From Topomyia yanbarensis (taxonomy: Eukaryota > Arthropoda > Insecta > Diptera > Culicidae): a stretch of DNA of 64,000 nucleotides. Positions 1 through 11,199 of the stretch are shown in pieces (within the stretch, counting starts at the first letter, position 1; the number at the start of each line of letters is the position of its first letter). The notes below the pieces were generated by a model. The model searched no databases and was not told the DNA's origin. It saw only the letters and a program-made list of their open reading frames with translations. The stretch is taken from positions 212,028,546 through 212,092,545 of the forward strand of contig NC_080670.1 in assembly GCF_030247195.1 (NCBI RefSeq). Reading direction: 5' to 3'. A program made the translations under genes and the position numbers.

Positions 1-119
1 GCATACATAGTTAAAATACCCCTTTTACGGAAGACATACTGACACAAATAAAGGCACAAAAAAAGGTAAAAGCAGTCAAACTTAAAAAAGCTTAAAGTAG
101 TCAACAAACTGAGGCTGAA

Positions 120-1500
120 ATGTTCACTTAGTCATCATGACGCGGATGACCGCGAAGGGCTCGAGCAATCGTATGTTAACGTGTTTGTCGCCTATGGTAG
201 CGTGTATGTACCTTCGCGTGGATAAATTCAATTTTATAACCGTGTGGTCATTTGCATGATCGCGCGTGTTTACTTAACTACCAGTGCGTTTTACTGTTAC
301 CGAGATCGCGGTCGTAAGTATGTGCGAAAAATTACAACTGCATGTTTGCGTTTGTGACTAGGTTTGCATTATCGAGAAGTCCACGAACATGCTTGGATTG
401 AGAGAGTATATATGAGAGAATATGCATTTGATCGTGTTAGTGTTACCATGCATCTAATTTGGGATAAACAAAAAAGGAAAAGTAGAATGCCGAATAAAGA
501 TAAAAAATGCAGAGATTAAGTAGAAGCGTGTAAACTATTATTTTTGATGAGTAGTGAACAAATAATAATTTATAATGAGTAGACTAAAGAAGAAAAGAAA
601 ACATTCTACATGTAATGAAACAACTTAAACTCGTTTAAATGTCAGCGAATGATATTTACATACAATCAACGATAATTTCAATCTATAAGGATTGTGTCAT
701 ACTGTGCGGACCAGGAAAGGATGACTCACGTTCATCGGTAAATTAATCCAATCCAATCTTCTCGAATAAATCGAATGGAATACTCGAATTGAACACCAGA
801 AAAAAGTGATCAACGAAACATAGAAAGGAAAAATTTGCACGCGAGACAATAAATGGCCCACTATTCTATCATATACGCCAGCTCTGCAACTATTTTCCGG
901 CCAAGCTGTCACAAATACGCAGTTGAACACATAAGCAAAAAGACATACGAATAGTCCATATGGGGTCATTCATAAATTACGCAACGCTGTTAGGGGGAGA
1001 GGGGGCACGGAAAATTGTGACATATGGGGGAGAGGGAGTAAGCTAGAACGTTACGTAACATGTTTTTACCGAAGAACTGGTTTTTAAATAATTTATTACG
1101 TAATAGGGGAGGGGGGGATAAAGAAATTTATGAAAATTTGTTTCATAGTGGGAGGGGAGAGTCAATTTTTGCGTTACGTAATTTATGAATGGTCCTCAAC
1201 AGTTGCATACTTGCACTAGTTTTTTTTTTTATTATTACTACACTAACGCGAAGTCTTCTATTTTTACATTTCTTTAACAGTTGACCGTTAGTTTGGGTTT
1301 ATGCAAAGTAGGAAAAAACACAAAACTTAAAAAAGGCCCATAATCCCTCTCGGTATCCTCGATGCACCACTATCGAGGCGTAATGCAATAACCGTTTCTA
1401 AGCAATTGTCTGTCAGAGTTTCTTTAAAATTGATGCACGAAATATGCTTGATGATGTTTGCAATACCGTCAAACCCGTCTACCTAGGAGAGGGGTTTATT
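120..1500 (+). repeat. Unclassified ~1.1-kb dispersed repeat, copy A
   Basis: This stretch matches 11640-12830 in order along its length: a CGCGATCGCG-rich head with a TATAAATT motif (about 130-330), an AT-rich middle, a block with CAATCCAATCTT and ACTATTCTATCATAT (690-935), and a tail with GGCCCATAA and CCACTATCGAGGC (1335-1480). No open frame of note is present. It could be a decayed LTR or another non-coding transposon part; I cannot assign a family. A MITE at 963-1195 interrupts this copy and is absent at the equivalent place in copy B. Confidence 0.65.
963..1195. mobile_element. MITE with TTCATAAATTACG inverted termini
   Basis: The ends are inverted repeats of about 24 bp sharing CATTCATAAATTACG(C/T)AACGC. 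The interior is G-rich on the plus strand (runs of GGGGGAGAGG). The element has no coding capacity. It sits inside copy A of the 1.1-kb repeat and is missing from copy B, which supports insertion. A related but diverged element with C-rich interior lies at 10595-10752. I could not settle the target duplication. Confidence 0.75.
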
Positions 1501-1680
1501 AATAGTATATATTTATAACTAAATTTGTCGCAAACTAAAACTATTCACTTAATTCTTCAAGAATTTGTGTTACTGACGAAATGAAATGAACAAATAATAT
1601 TGAGAAATAATGTGGCTACGAGATAATGTCACATCTCTTTAGCTCGTGTGGTGTCCGACATCGCTGCCGCTTATAGTTTA

Positions 1681-1880
1681 AGGCCGATGACAAGCTGAAG
1701 CGGAAAGCGAAGCGTTTGCGGACGCGTCTGAGCACTTTACATAGTGTTTTGCCGCGTTCGCCCCGCTTTTACTATGACAGTATTACGCGTTCTACATGCA
1801 CACACCAAAGAGATAGGTCAAACGCATTCGCTTCGCTTACCGCTACCGCATCGCAAATCGCGTAAGCATGTCATCGGCCT
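1681..1880. mobile_element. MITE-like inverted repeat (AGGCCGATGACA ends)
   Basis: The two ends read AGGCCGATGACA inwards, and the subterminal GAAGCG(G)NAGCGAAGCG blocks are also inverted, giving a 200-bp foldback structure. A single similar arm occurs at about 39325-39400 (AAGGCCGATGAC, GAAGCGGATAGCGAAGCG). No protein is encoded. Flanks are TTA on the left and AAG on the right, so the duplication is unclear. Confidence 0.65.
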
Positions 1881-1884
1881 AAGT

Positions 1885-3450
1885 CCGATGGAGCATGAGC
1901 GATCCGGACAAACGAGTGGATCACAGGTTTACTTGCCAGGGGCCGCCGCTTCAAATCACGGGTCGACGGCAACCTCGCCCAACGTATTCTCAGTGGCTTT
2001 GTGCCGCTTCGAATCCTAGGTCTCTGTTATGTGGCAAAGCCGAATTACACTAACTATACCTCAAACACCAGAGTAGTGAAGAAACGGATGGTTTAATAGG
2101 TGTAAATACATCAATAAACTGTCATTTTCAAAATTTAATAATTTTAAAAATCGCTGGCGAAAAGATCCGGACGTATGAAGAAATTACACAAGTCAAGAGT
2201 TTTCATAATCTGGAGCAGTGACGCGTTTGCGTATGACGATTTCTTGAAGAAACAAATACTTATGCTAAATATCCAATACGCCAAGTCACCTTCATTGTGA
2301 TCAGTTTGCAAAATTAGGCCAAATGACTGTTTTACGGAAGATAAAAATAATTATGTCAAATGACCCGCATCTCAAAATTATGCCAAATTCCCGTTATGCT
2401 AATCGTCAATTGGGCGGCGGGAACGTAGTTGATCTTATGAAGAGATTATTTATAATGAGTCCTAGAATAGCATCGAAACAATCAACTTCGTCCAAGATCG
2501 TTGTTTTTTTGAATCTCTGTCGAATATTATAACTCAAAACAGCTACCAAAAATGAGGATGCCACGCAAAATAAAAGACTAAACCGACGTGAATCAAAACA
2601 TCTGTTGAAAAATCTAATACTCCTTCCTAGGTGTATTTTATTCTGATCTCAACAACCACCGACTGTGTAGTTATTATTTACCCTTTCAATGCACGTGAGT
2701 TTCAGGGCCTAAATTTGTCACCAAGTTTTAGTATGCATTCGAAATTCCAAAACTGCATCCGACATCGAGTAGTAACGGATTGACGGCCGTTCGATGGTGT
2801 TGGTGGTACCTACCGGAGGACCAAAACAAAATTTATAAATAACTTTTTACTGCCAGCCAATTCCCATCGACTCGTCTGCCATCGATTTTCGGTTGATTTA
2901 CTAGGTGACCTCGGTCACCTTCGAGTATCGCTACAAAACACCGGGACTGTTTTAAACACTATAATTATTAAGTGTAGAGTGACCTATGTTAGCACGTGAG
3001 TAATTACATTCTTCAATATGTGTTAGGTGGAACTACAAAATTGGATCCATTTCAGATTTTGGGTAATTTTTTGTGTAAGTTTGTTTTGAATCGAAAGGCC
3101 AATATTTTCCACGCCGCAGTGTACAACTAAAAAGAAGCACAGTGGGAACCATCACAAGTAAGACGGTCAAAAAAGATTTTTTTTGTACTTAAAGTCCAAA
3201 AAGTAGCCTAAAGTGATACTTTGTTTACTAGAATGTAATCCCCATAACACTGATCTAGAGCTGTCAATTTCGGGAAACGTTTCAGATTTAGACAAATGGA
3301 ATGTTAGAACATTGAATTTTTTTAGGGGAAGCATTGCCACTGCGACCACTATTGATGTTATTTTTTGTCCCCTGTTTGCTCTAGATGTTACAAATTGCCC
3401 GAATGCAATGTAGTTGGAAGCGAGCGTCCCAACCATCGCATATGTTATAG
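1885..3450. other. No gene recognised
   Basis: AT-rich sequence with only short open frames that resemble no known protein. The one structured site seen is a small inverted repeat at 2903-2920. No transposon termini were recognised. Confidence 0.5.
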
Positions 3451-3485
3451 AAGTACACCAAATTCTTTTTTTGCACGGGGGATGC

Positions 3486-3690
3486 GTTCCGTGCAAAAAA
3501 AACCGTGTAAAAAAATCCGTGTTATTCCGAGAAACCGTGTAAAAACAATCCGTGCTATTTCGAGAAACCGTGCAAAAAAAATCCGTGCTATTTCGAAAAA
3601 CCGTGTAAAAAAAATCCGTGTTATTTTGAGAAACCGTGCAAAAAAAATCCGTGTTATTTCGAGAAACCGTGTAAAAAAAATCTGAATTTT
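3486..3690 (+). repeat. 36-bp minisatellite, left arm
   Basis: About five units of roughly 36 bp. Each contains AAACCGTG(C/T)AAAAAAAATCCG followed by TG(T/C)TATTTCGAG. Unit length is nearly constant and only the A-tract length and a few bases vary. The unusual reading frame rich in K, R, N and S/V over this region is a by-product of the repeat and not a gene. Confidence 0.85.
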
Positions 3691-5886
3691 TTTATTAACA
3701 GCTATTTGGTTATCGTACTTAACAATGAATACTGTTGGACATTTTAAATGCACAAGGGGGCTGTCAATGTGCCCAGTAGAAGTTTTTTAATTTTTCGAGG
3801 AGGTTTTTTTTAGAAAGATGTAAATTTTTTTTATTCGTTAAAAGAAGTTATTGTCCGTTGAAAAGCAATAGTTAAAATGGTAAAATGTTTGAACTATTTA
3901 TAGTTTGTTAACTTTTTGTAGATTACACTGTGCTACAGCGATTTTAAATTTTTAAAATGAACTAGTATAGCAAATGCGATACAAAGTAATGTACACTCGA
4001 AATTTTGAAGCAAAAATACATTTTTTGGGACCTTTATCACAACAAAATTAGCTACGTTGTCATTTTCAGCCGATTTTCGGTTTTGTAACATTTTTTGAAC
4101 GAAGAAAACTAGACCTTTCGAACAGTATGCGGTCATATACAGTTTGGTACGAAACATTGTTCGATTCTGGGACAACAATATCAAAATTGTCATTTTTTGC
4201 GATTTTTTCATGTAAATGGTTATCTTCTCATTAAAAGAATTTTCATGAAAAGTAAAAAAAATCATTGTGATACAAAGACTCTCTTGCGCAATTGAAATGT
4301 CAGAAATTGTCAATTTTCAACGGCCTATTGATTGGCTTTTACTTAATTAAATACTCTTTCCTGATAAGAGGCAGCAATTGCCATTTTGCAATGTTGACAG
4401 ACCCCTTCTTTGCAATTAAAATTTCCAAAACTGCACTTTGATGAAAAATTATTTCCTGCAAAGCTGAAAATTCGCTACTTTACACTTAGCGAATCTAGTT
4501 TTTTTTAACGACTGCAACCTGTGCCTGGGTGGATATCGGTCCGTCCCGCGAGGCAAACTTTGCAAAATCGTACGAAATGGCGACTATCTGCCAATTAAAC
4601 ACCGATCTTTAGGAGGACGATAAAGTTTTGTGCATGTGTGTCTCAAAAACTGTGATGTCCTCTAATTTGTCTAATTCTGAAAAATGTTCTCCTGTCAGTG
4701 CGTTTGAGTCGTCTGTATCTATACTAAACCAATTTAGAATTAGAACCGCCTTTTGTCTTGTACCTATTCTTTTCTTTCGTCTGAAGCGGATCAATCGACT
4801 ATTAATAAATATGATAAAAGATGCCAGCAGTATTGGCCCTTATTCGCAAATACTTTATACACTACAACTGTGCTATATTTCTTCTCGATCTTATAACAGA
4901 ATTTGAAAATTTCTGTTCTAAATCGTCGATATTGGTAGTTGTTATGATGTACCAATAAGCTAGAGTAGTGACAATATTTTTCAGTTCCACAGATACAATC
5001 TCCCTTTATTGGATACTTCAGAGTTATTCGCATCTGCTCTCGGAGACCACTAATCCTCCAAACGACTCAATCTGCTCGAACCGAATGCACATTTATACCA
5101 CTGAGCATTCAACTCGAACATATCACACCGAGAAAGCGATTTGTTATTTCCAAGAACCAAAGCTCGAGTGAAACAATCAACATTCTCGTAGGTGCCAGTC
5201 CTGCACATCTTCTTGGAACCAGCTAACATATCCAAGCTCGACAGCTAGCAGAATTCACATATATCTCCACCCAAGCGAAGTGATCAGTTCACTTGTAAGT
5301 AGGACCACTCATCCACAAACCAGTCATGAACACATCCGTACCAACGAGAATTGATCATACCAGACGAAGGCCACAGGTCCAGCACCAACTTGTCCCATCT
5401 CAGTAAAAAAATAGACTTGTGCCTGTCCCTAACTCTTTGAAAGCTCTATTTAATCAGAGATCACTAATGGGTTGGTAAAAAGAAACATCAGTCGTTATCT
5501 ACTCAGACCAAACAATACGTATTGCGTATCCCTGCATATTAAAATCTCCGCTATCAGTTTCTAGCTTATCAAACTGAACAAGCAAAATTAATATACTTTG
5601 TGTAGTGGCACTACACTTGGCCATATACCAATTGCTCCATTGCCAATGCGATGTGATATATGAATCGGAATATTATTTGATGATATCTAAAAAGCATACA
5701 ATCCTAGAAAAACCATTGCCCAACATTATTGATTTTCAACTACCATAACTTGAATTTTGAATAACAACTCATTTCCTAAAATTGAAAAATACGCGATTTT
5801 TACACATTGGCAGATCATCCCCATTTGCATTGCAAATATCCAATGCCATTTATTTTCATCTGCCGTTACTAAATGCCTATTAATTT

Positions 5887-5975
5887 TTTTTGCCCGGTTT
5901 CTCGAAATAACACGGATTTTTTTTACACGGTTTCTCGAAATAGCACGGATTTTTTTTGCACGGTTTTTTTTCACG
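5887..5975 (-). repeat. 36-bp minisatellite, right arm, inverted
   Basis: About 2.3 units of the same 36-bp repeat as at 3486-3690 but in the opposite orientation (TTTCTCGAAATAACACGG), followed at 6043-6105 by degenerate CGTGCAAAAAAA units. The inverted arrangement makes it the partner of the left arm of the element 3453-6117. Confidence 0.8.
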
Positions 5976-6117
5976 GGATGATCAAATCATTAAACTTGTA
6001 TATCGAAATAGGTATTTTATACATAAAAATCGTATTATTTTGCAAAACCGTGCAAAAAAAGTCGTGCAAAAAAAAACCGTGCAAAAAAAGTGCGTGCAAA
6101 AACAGAATCCGGTGTAC

Positions 6118-7660
6118 ATAAATTTGAGATTCTAGCGAAGAATTTATCAGTAAATACTATTTATACCAGATAGGACCTAAATAATGTTCAAAACAAAAGT
6201 GTTTTGATCCCTTGAAAAACAGTTTCTTATCAACTTGTGCTGGTTGAATGTAATCATTTTTTTTTATTTTTGTGGTAGTTGGGTATCTTTAGAATAGTGC
6301 TGCACAATTCCAAAAAAAAAAAAATATATGTTGCAGCAAAAAAATAGCTTCCAACCTACTTTTTTAGGATTAATTTCTCTGTGCGAGCTTGCCCCGATCG
6401 CAAACAGTGTTATTTTGCCACTTCTGTTTCACACTTTGCACGAAATGAAATACGCCAGCCGTCAGCAGCGGTCCAAGGTATTTATATCGTTCTTTCCAGT
6501 TTTGTTTGCACCCGCATTTCCAATATACATGCGATAACTGTCTGCCTGGTGGTGGACTAGTAGTGCGTATTTCTACAAGAGGTGAACTCGGACGGCGAAT
6601 AGCAGTAAGCGTAAGGAGAACTGTGAAAAAGGCGAATTATGCCAAGGACAATACACTGCCAGAAAGTAGTGGCTGGTTACTCAAGTTTATCGTTTCAAGG
6701 CTTCAAAAGGTTGGCCAACTAACCACCACCGTCAGTTCGATTTGGCTAAAACTTGACGATGACTTATTCAAATAAGCTTCCTTACATCATAGTGGTATGG
6801 TAAACAATCTGATTCTAAGTGGCTGCGGGGAATCTCGCAAGGAAACAATCTGGTCTGAAACTAAATTGTCTCTGATTGACGTAACGTGCAACGACGCAAA
6901 AGCTAGAACGGCATTGGCCCTCCTGCTTATCAGCAATTTGTATGTTTTGCTAGCTTCTGCTGCATCGACAAAGCAAGAGAACAACGGACAAGCGGCGAGC
7001 AGGACGGTAAATATCATCTGTTGATCCTCTTCAAAGCTTACGGGCTGGCAAGTAAACGTATGACCGCTCGCAGTCGACGTTCGGCGTCAAGAGCTCACGA
7101 TTTAGCGGAACAGGAGGTATTGCGATAAGAAACCAACCCACTGCGGGCCCCAATGACTCAATCAGATAGTAAAGCGAAAATATCACTTTCGTTTGCCCCG
7201 AACGATACCTGCCTTTACTGCGAAGCAAAATTCGTATCGATGCTGATGGAAACACAAAAACAAACCATCAACGGGTGAGATTTATTCGTCCTTACACCAA
7301 CCGGCGGACAGTGTAGGGAAATTTGTTATTGCGGACGGTGAATTAATTGCACCTTCAGAATAATTGTATACTCGTCTGCCGTATGATCCTTGAAGAATGT
7401 TCTTTTTACTTTTTCTTTTGTCAATTCAGGTCAGCTGACGTACGTCACACGTCAGATGTGGTCGTGCAAGCAATGTCCATGTCGCAGCGACAAAATAGAA
7501 AACGTTTATTCGGGGATCAACCACTCTGCTTCTGCAATTACACTTATGGAGGACATAGTATAAATAGCATCTGGCATCAAGTGCAGGACTAACATTCCTT
7601 CTGCGATCTACGATATTGATAAATCAATAATTTCCGATTACCAGAAGTTGTACATTGAAA
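6118..7660. other. No gene recognised
   Basis: Several open frames of 60-90 codons occur on both strands (for example 6506-6775 and 6797-7024), but none shows a domain, a conserved motif or splice context that I can support. No transposon termini were recognised. Confidence 0.45.
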
Positions 7661-7673
7661 AAATCAGTAAAAC

Positions 7674-7757
7674 CTTTAACCCCATGTGCGGGGTTGGGAT
7701 CGAACCCAGGTGAGTTGCGTACAAGGCAATCAATTTACCAACTACGCTATTCCCGCC
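7674..7757 (-). mobile_element. tRNA-derived SINE head (truncated)
   Basis: Read on the minus strand this is a tRNA-like sequence with an A box (TAGCGTAGTTGGTAA) and a B box (GGTTCGATCCC). The anticodon-like loop reads CTTGTAC between a TTGC/GCAA stem. It matches the head of the complete SINE at 13928-14090 but lacks that element's 3' body. The acceptor stem is poor, so it is a SINE fragment and not a functional tRNA gene. Confidence 0.7.
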
Positions 7758-8209
7758 CCTTTTTTTACAAGTTGAAGAATCCTTATGGAATAACTACGAC
7801 ACTTTTTGTGAAGTTAGGTAGATCAATCGTAAACCAGAAAGTGGGCCGCTTTTGATGCTTCTGCTAAGCACTATATCTGAAATAAGCTACTCATATACGT
7901 TGTACGCAAGTATTTGCAATGGTTTTAGTAAGCTCATCACAGCATGCTATGCATTTGACTGTCATCTTTCGTTTGATTACTTTTTTGTGCGGTTTACATT
8001 CTTCGTTTCCAAAATGTCGTGCATTGGAAATGAAGTGAAAATTAAAGTTTTGGGAACATGGCTTTTTGAAAAAGGTTTAATTATGCGAAAATTGACGAGC
8101 GCTTGGGAATTCGTTTTGCGGTTGTAAAATCTATTATAAACAAGTTTAGGCATAATAAACACAAGAACTGTGGATGGACTGCCAGTAAGAAACAGCAAAC
8201 CCTGATTTT

Positions 8210-8640
8210 TGACATTGAAAATGTCTTAATGCACTATCTGGAGCGGGGTGTCATTCTAAAATCTAAAATCAAACGATGTCACGTTTTTGCGTCACTATGT
8301 TCAACGCTAATAACTTCGTTATTTGTAAACGGGCTTCCGTCTGGTTATCACCAAACAATTCGGAATTAACTGAAATTATGTTTTATCGCTATAATGTTTT
8401 TGTATTTCAATAGCATATTATTGAAAAACAAGCAAAAGTTAGTAGATCTCGGAAAACGTGAAAACTCCCATACATCAGTCAATCAGAGGCAGAGCCGTCA
8501 ATAGGAGGCACCTTAGAGACTCAAACGAACACGAAAAGTTATAAATAAATGTGCCGCGTGCCTGTTTGAATCAGTTGTTGCTCTTTTACCAGACAAGTAA
8601 CATCGTGCCTATAGCGTCTCGTACAACAGATTTGGGCACC
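8210..8640 (+). repeat. Promoter-like dispersed repeat, distant copy
   Basis: This copy shares an ordered set of boxes with the three repeats at 48498-51058: GACATTGAAAAT, CACTATCTGGAGCG, TCATTCTAAAATCTAAAATC (8251-8270), a CCAAT-like CAATAGGAGGCACC, a TATA box TTATAAATA (8539-8547), and then GAATCAGTTGTTGCTC about 25-30 bp further on, where an initiator would lie. No open frame follows. The layout resembles an RNA polymerase II core promoter, but promoter function is inference. Confidence 0.6.
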
Positions 8641-8708
8641 CAGCACAACACTTCTATAAATGACGTCATCCTCGACTATTTAAATATCATTCCTCGAGCG
8701 AGTTCATT
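8641..8708 (+). repeat. CRE/TATA promoter-like module, left half of interrupted copy
   Basis: Contains TGACGTCATCCTCG and then TATTTAAATA, closely resembling the arms of the palindrome 9967-10236. It is cut by the Jockey insertion and resumes at 9842 (to about 9960). Its last 14 bases (8695-8708, CGAGCGAGTTCATT) are the left target duplication of that Jockey. Confidence 0.6.
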
Positions 8709-9827
8709 GAGCTCATATACAAATTGAACGAACAGAATGTACCATTGTTCCTAGTCAAAATCATCCGCAATTATCTCCAGAACTGATCTTACCAAGTGTC
8801 ATTGCAGGGCACGGTATCCCAACCGTTCCAAATCCCAGCGGGGGTTCCCCAAGGAAGTCTGCTGGATCCAATTCTGTACAGTATGTTCACTTCAGACTTT
8901 CCGCCCCTACCCGGTGGTTGCTTCATATCCCTATTTGCCGACGACACTGCAATACTTGTTGGAGGAAAGCAACCACAAGAAATTAAAAGCAAACTGCAAC
9001 GATGCTTGAACATATACACTGAGTATATGTCGAAGGGGAAAATTAAATTAAACTTGCCCAAAACCCAAGCAATAATTTTCAAACACCGCCAATCCCCCAA
9101 ACTGGACCCCCCGGAAAACCGCAAAATAATTCTGGATGGCCATCCCATTAACTGGTCTCTCGAAGCAATTTACCTTGGCCTTATCATTGATTCCAAGCTG
9201 CTATTCCGCCAACAAGTTGAAAAGACTAGGAACAAATGCTCCATCCTGATAAACCGCCTCTACCCACTAATATGTCGGCGATCTAGGCTGTCGCTGAAAA
9301 ACAAGCTGGCTGTATTTAAACAAATAATCAGTCCAGTAATCGAATACGGCGCCCCAGTCTGGGACTTTTGTGCAGCTTCGCACAAGAAAAAATTGCAGGT
9401 AACCCAGAACAAAACATTGCGAATGATACTGGACCTACCCTACGGTACCAGAACAACTACTGTACATCAACTGGCCGGTATAGACCTACTAGAGAGACGC
9501 TTTGAGAAGCTAAAAACTAAATTCAAACAAAAATGTTTAACGTCTGAACATTTACTCATCAACCAATTATACTCTGTATAAAACTTGTACATTTGTAAAT
9601 AGTAGGATTAGTTGTAAATAGTAGATTAAGTTAGGTTAAGTTATTTATAAATCAAACAAGTTCCGTAAAATCGGCAAAAATAGCATCAATGTAAATTGAA
9701 ATAACGAAAAATAGTATTAGACAAATCATTACAACAAAGATGAAAAGAAAACTGTATCACTTAAATGTAAACACTATGTATAAAACAAAAAAGTAAAATA
9801 AAGATCATTTTAACGTAACTAACTAAT
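8709..9827 (+). mobile_element. Jockey-clade non-LTR retrotransposon, 5'-truncated
   Basis: Only the C-terminal third of the reverse transcriptase remains. The frame opens at 8709 with a palm region (LVKIIRNYLQ), crosses an in-frame TGA at 8784-8786, and continues from 8796 to 9581. It includes GVPQGS, the catalytic FADDTAIL, the KTQAIIF thumb region and an IEYGAPVWD motif typical of Jockey-type ORF2. A 3' UTR with TTAGTTGTAAATAGTAG and TTAAGTTAGGTTAAGTT follows, with an A-rich end near 9800. Flanking 14-bp direct repeats CGAG(C/T)GAGTTCATT (8695-8708 and 9828-9841) are target-site duplications, which fix both ends. It is dead through truncation and the stop. Confidence 0.88.
8796..9581 (+). 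pseudogene. Jockey reverse transcriptase C-terminal fragment
   Basis: A 261-codon open stretch inside the Jockey relic. It starts on a GTG within the domain, so it is not a gene start; the homologous reading continues upstream past a TGA at 8784-8786. Visible motifs are GVPQGSLLDPILY near residue 18, FADDTAIL near residue 47, and the connection region after residue 125. The endonuclease domain and fingers are missing. Confidence 0.85.
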
Positions 9828-9966
9828 CGAGTGAGTTCATTCTCCCGTCGAACGTCGGACCGTAAAGAACAGCAGTAGCAATCAGGCATGTTGACAATGC
9901 GCTGCGGTGAGTGCTGCATTTGATCACTGCTACCGCTGGGGGTGGGGACGACAACAGGTCTAGGCA

Positions 9967-10236
9967 TCCAGCGGCCAAGCGCTCGTGATGTCCCCTTTCC
10001 ATAGCTCTGATTGGCTGTATTGATTTTGCCGATGACGTCATCCTCGGATATATAACGTTCAGCATTGTTCGGTCGAGCTTATTCTCAGATTGAACGTCCG
10101 CTCCTACGTTCAATCTGAGAATGAGCTCGCCCGAGCAATGCTGAAAGTTATATATCCGAGGATGACGTCATCGGCAAAATTAATACAGCCAATCAGAGCC
10201 ATGCAAAGGAGACATCACGAGCGCTTGGCCGCTGGA
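9967..10236. repeat. 270-bp near-perfect palindrome with convergent promoter-like arms
   Basis: Arms 9967-10097 and 10106-10236 (131 bp each) are reverse complements with few mismatches, around an 8-bp spacer. Each arm carries, reading inwards, an inverted CCAAT box (GATTGGCTG), a CRE-like TGACGTCA, a TATA-like ATATATAAC (10048-10056 on the left) and a TCAGATTGAACG stretch about 30 bp further on. Read as promoters, the two arms face each other. No frame of interest is encoded. Confidence 0.85.
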
Positions 10237-10594
10237 TGCAGTAGCAGTAGCCGACAGATATATTTAAATTATGCAGTGCGCTATGTACTACTTTGCACAC
10301 AACTTGAGAGTTACGGCACTCAGTGCTAGTTGAGAGCATGCCGTTGCAATGGATCTAGTATCGCGTTGCTTTTTGCGACACTAGAGTTTATAAACTGACA
10401 AAAAACAAATCGGCGGATTGGAAAGCCGACTGTTTTGAGCTTCGTGCAACACCTTGAAGCTCGGTGTATTTTCACAGGCACACTCGCTCATTTCGATTTA
10501 TTTAGGTGCTCGTTCCGCGCAAAAGATTAAAATTTGTGCGTGTCGAAAATGTTGAGCCCTAGTTAGCTCCACCCATATCGTAACCCTACCCATT
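10237..10594. other. No gene recognised
   Basis: Short non-coding stretch after the palindrome. A TATATTTAAAT motif at 10258-10268 follows the right arm. No open frame or repeat match was seen. Confidence 0.4.
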
Positions 10595-10752
10595 GGGGCC
10601 GTACACAAATTACGTAGATTTTTTCGGGCGAATTTCGACCCCTCCCTCCCCCTCGTAGCATTTTGTCACAATATTCCCCCTCGTCATGCACCGTCACAAA
10701 ATTGCTACACCCCTCTACCCCCTAAAATGCTACGTCATTTATACATGGCCCC
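10595..10752. mobile_element. MITE with GGGGCC-AAATTACGTAG termini
   Basis: Inverted ends of about 23 bp share GGGGCC(G/A)T, then AAAT(T/G)ACGTAG. The interior is C-rich (CCCCTCCCTCCCCCTCG, CCCCTCTACCCCC). The same design, with AAATTACGTA in the terminus and a G/C-strand-biased core, occurs at 963-1195, so the two probably belong to one superfamily. Confidence 0.7.
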
Positions 10753-11199
10753 TGGCACCGTACTGGCTGTTGTTTGAAACAGTATGCGTTGATCGAAATG
10801 GTAAAGCGAAAATCGAAGCGTCAGTAATATATTCGCTAATTTTAAGTCATTTAAATAAAACGAAAGAAATATATTGCAATTTAACTCGAAGTTGAACCTT
10901 ATCGACTCAACAAAAGTAGGTTTCAAAGCAATTGTTTAAATACGCAATAAATTAATTTTTAAATAAATGCATATCATATACATGGTTTTGCACTGTCTAA
11001 GTAGTTCTTTTTAGTTTTCTTATGTTTTTTTTTGAGAGTTGTCCTACTGGAGCTGTAGAGCATGTTTCTCGGAAGGGCTCCCCGTCAGAATCACATACTA
11101 CAATTTGCAGACGAGATAGTCGAATGGCGCCCACTTAACACTGTTTTAGGCCAATTGTAGCGGGCCGTGATTCTGAATGTGATATTCATTGTACGGCTC

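Larger units (their letters stand above)
3453..6117. mobile_element. Foldback-like element with minisatellite arms
   Basis: The outer 25 bp are inverted repeats (GTACACC at each end, then ATTCTNTTTTTGCACG), with 22 of 25 matching. Inside both ends lie runs of CCGTG(C/T)AAAAAAA units, in inverted orientation relative to each other. The middle (about 3700-5880) holds no recognisable transposase; its short frames look random. It is best read as a non-autonomous foldback DNA transposon of unknown superfamily. No convincing target duplication was found. Confidence 0.55.

Noticed and set aside
3365..3753. Lys/Arg/Asn-rich or Phe/Arg-rich open frames on both strands
   Set aside because: They are translations of the 36-bp minisatellite; unit length is a multiple of three, so frames stay open without selection.
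7674..7757. A functional tRNA-Thr gene
   Set aside because: A and B boxes and an anticodon-like loop exist, but the acceptor stem pairs poorly and the same unit occurs as the head of a SINE with target duplications at 13928-14090.
8619..8650. Start of a histone H3 coding sequence after the promoter-like repeat (CTCGTACAACAGA)
   Set aside because: The match is a few codons long, out of frame within it, and absent in the other three copies of the repeat.
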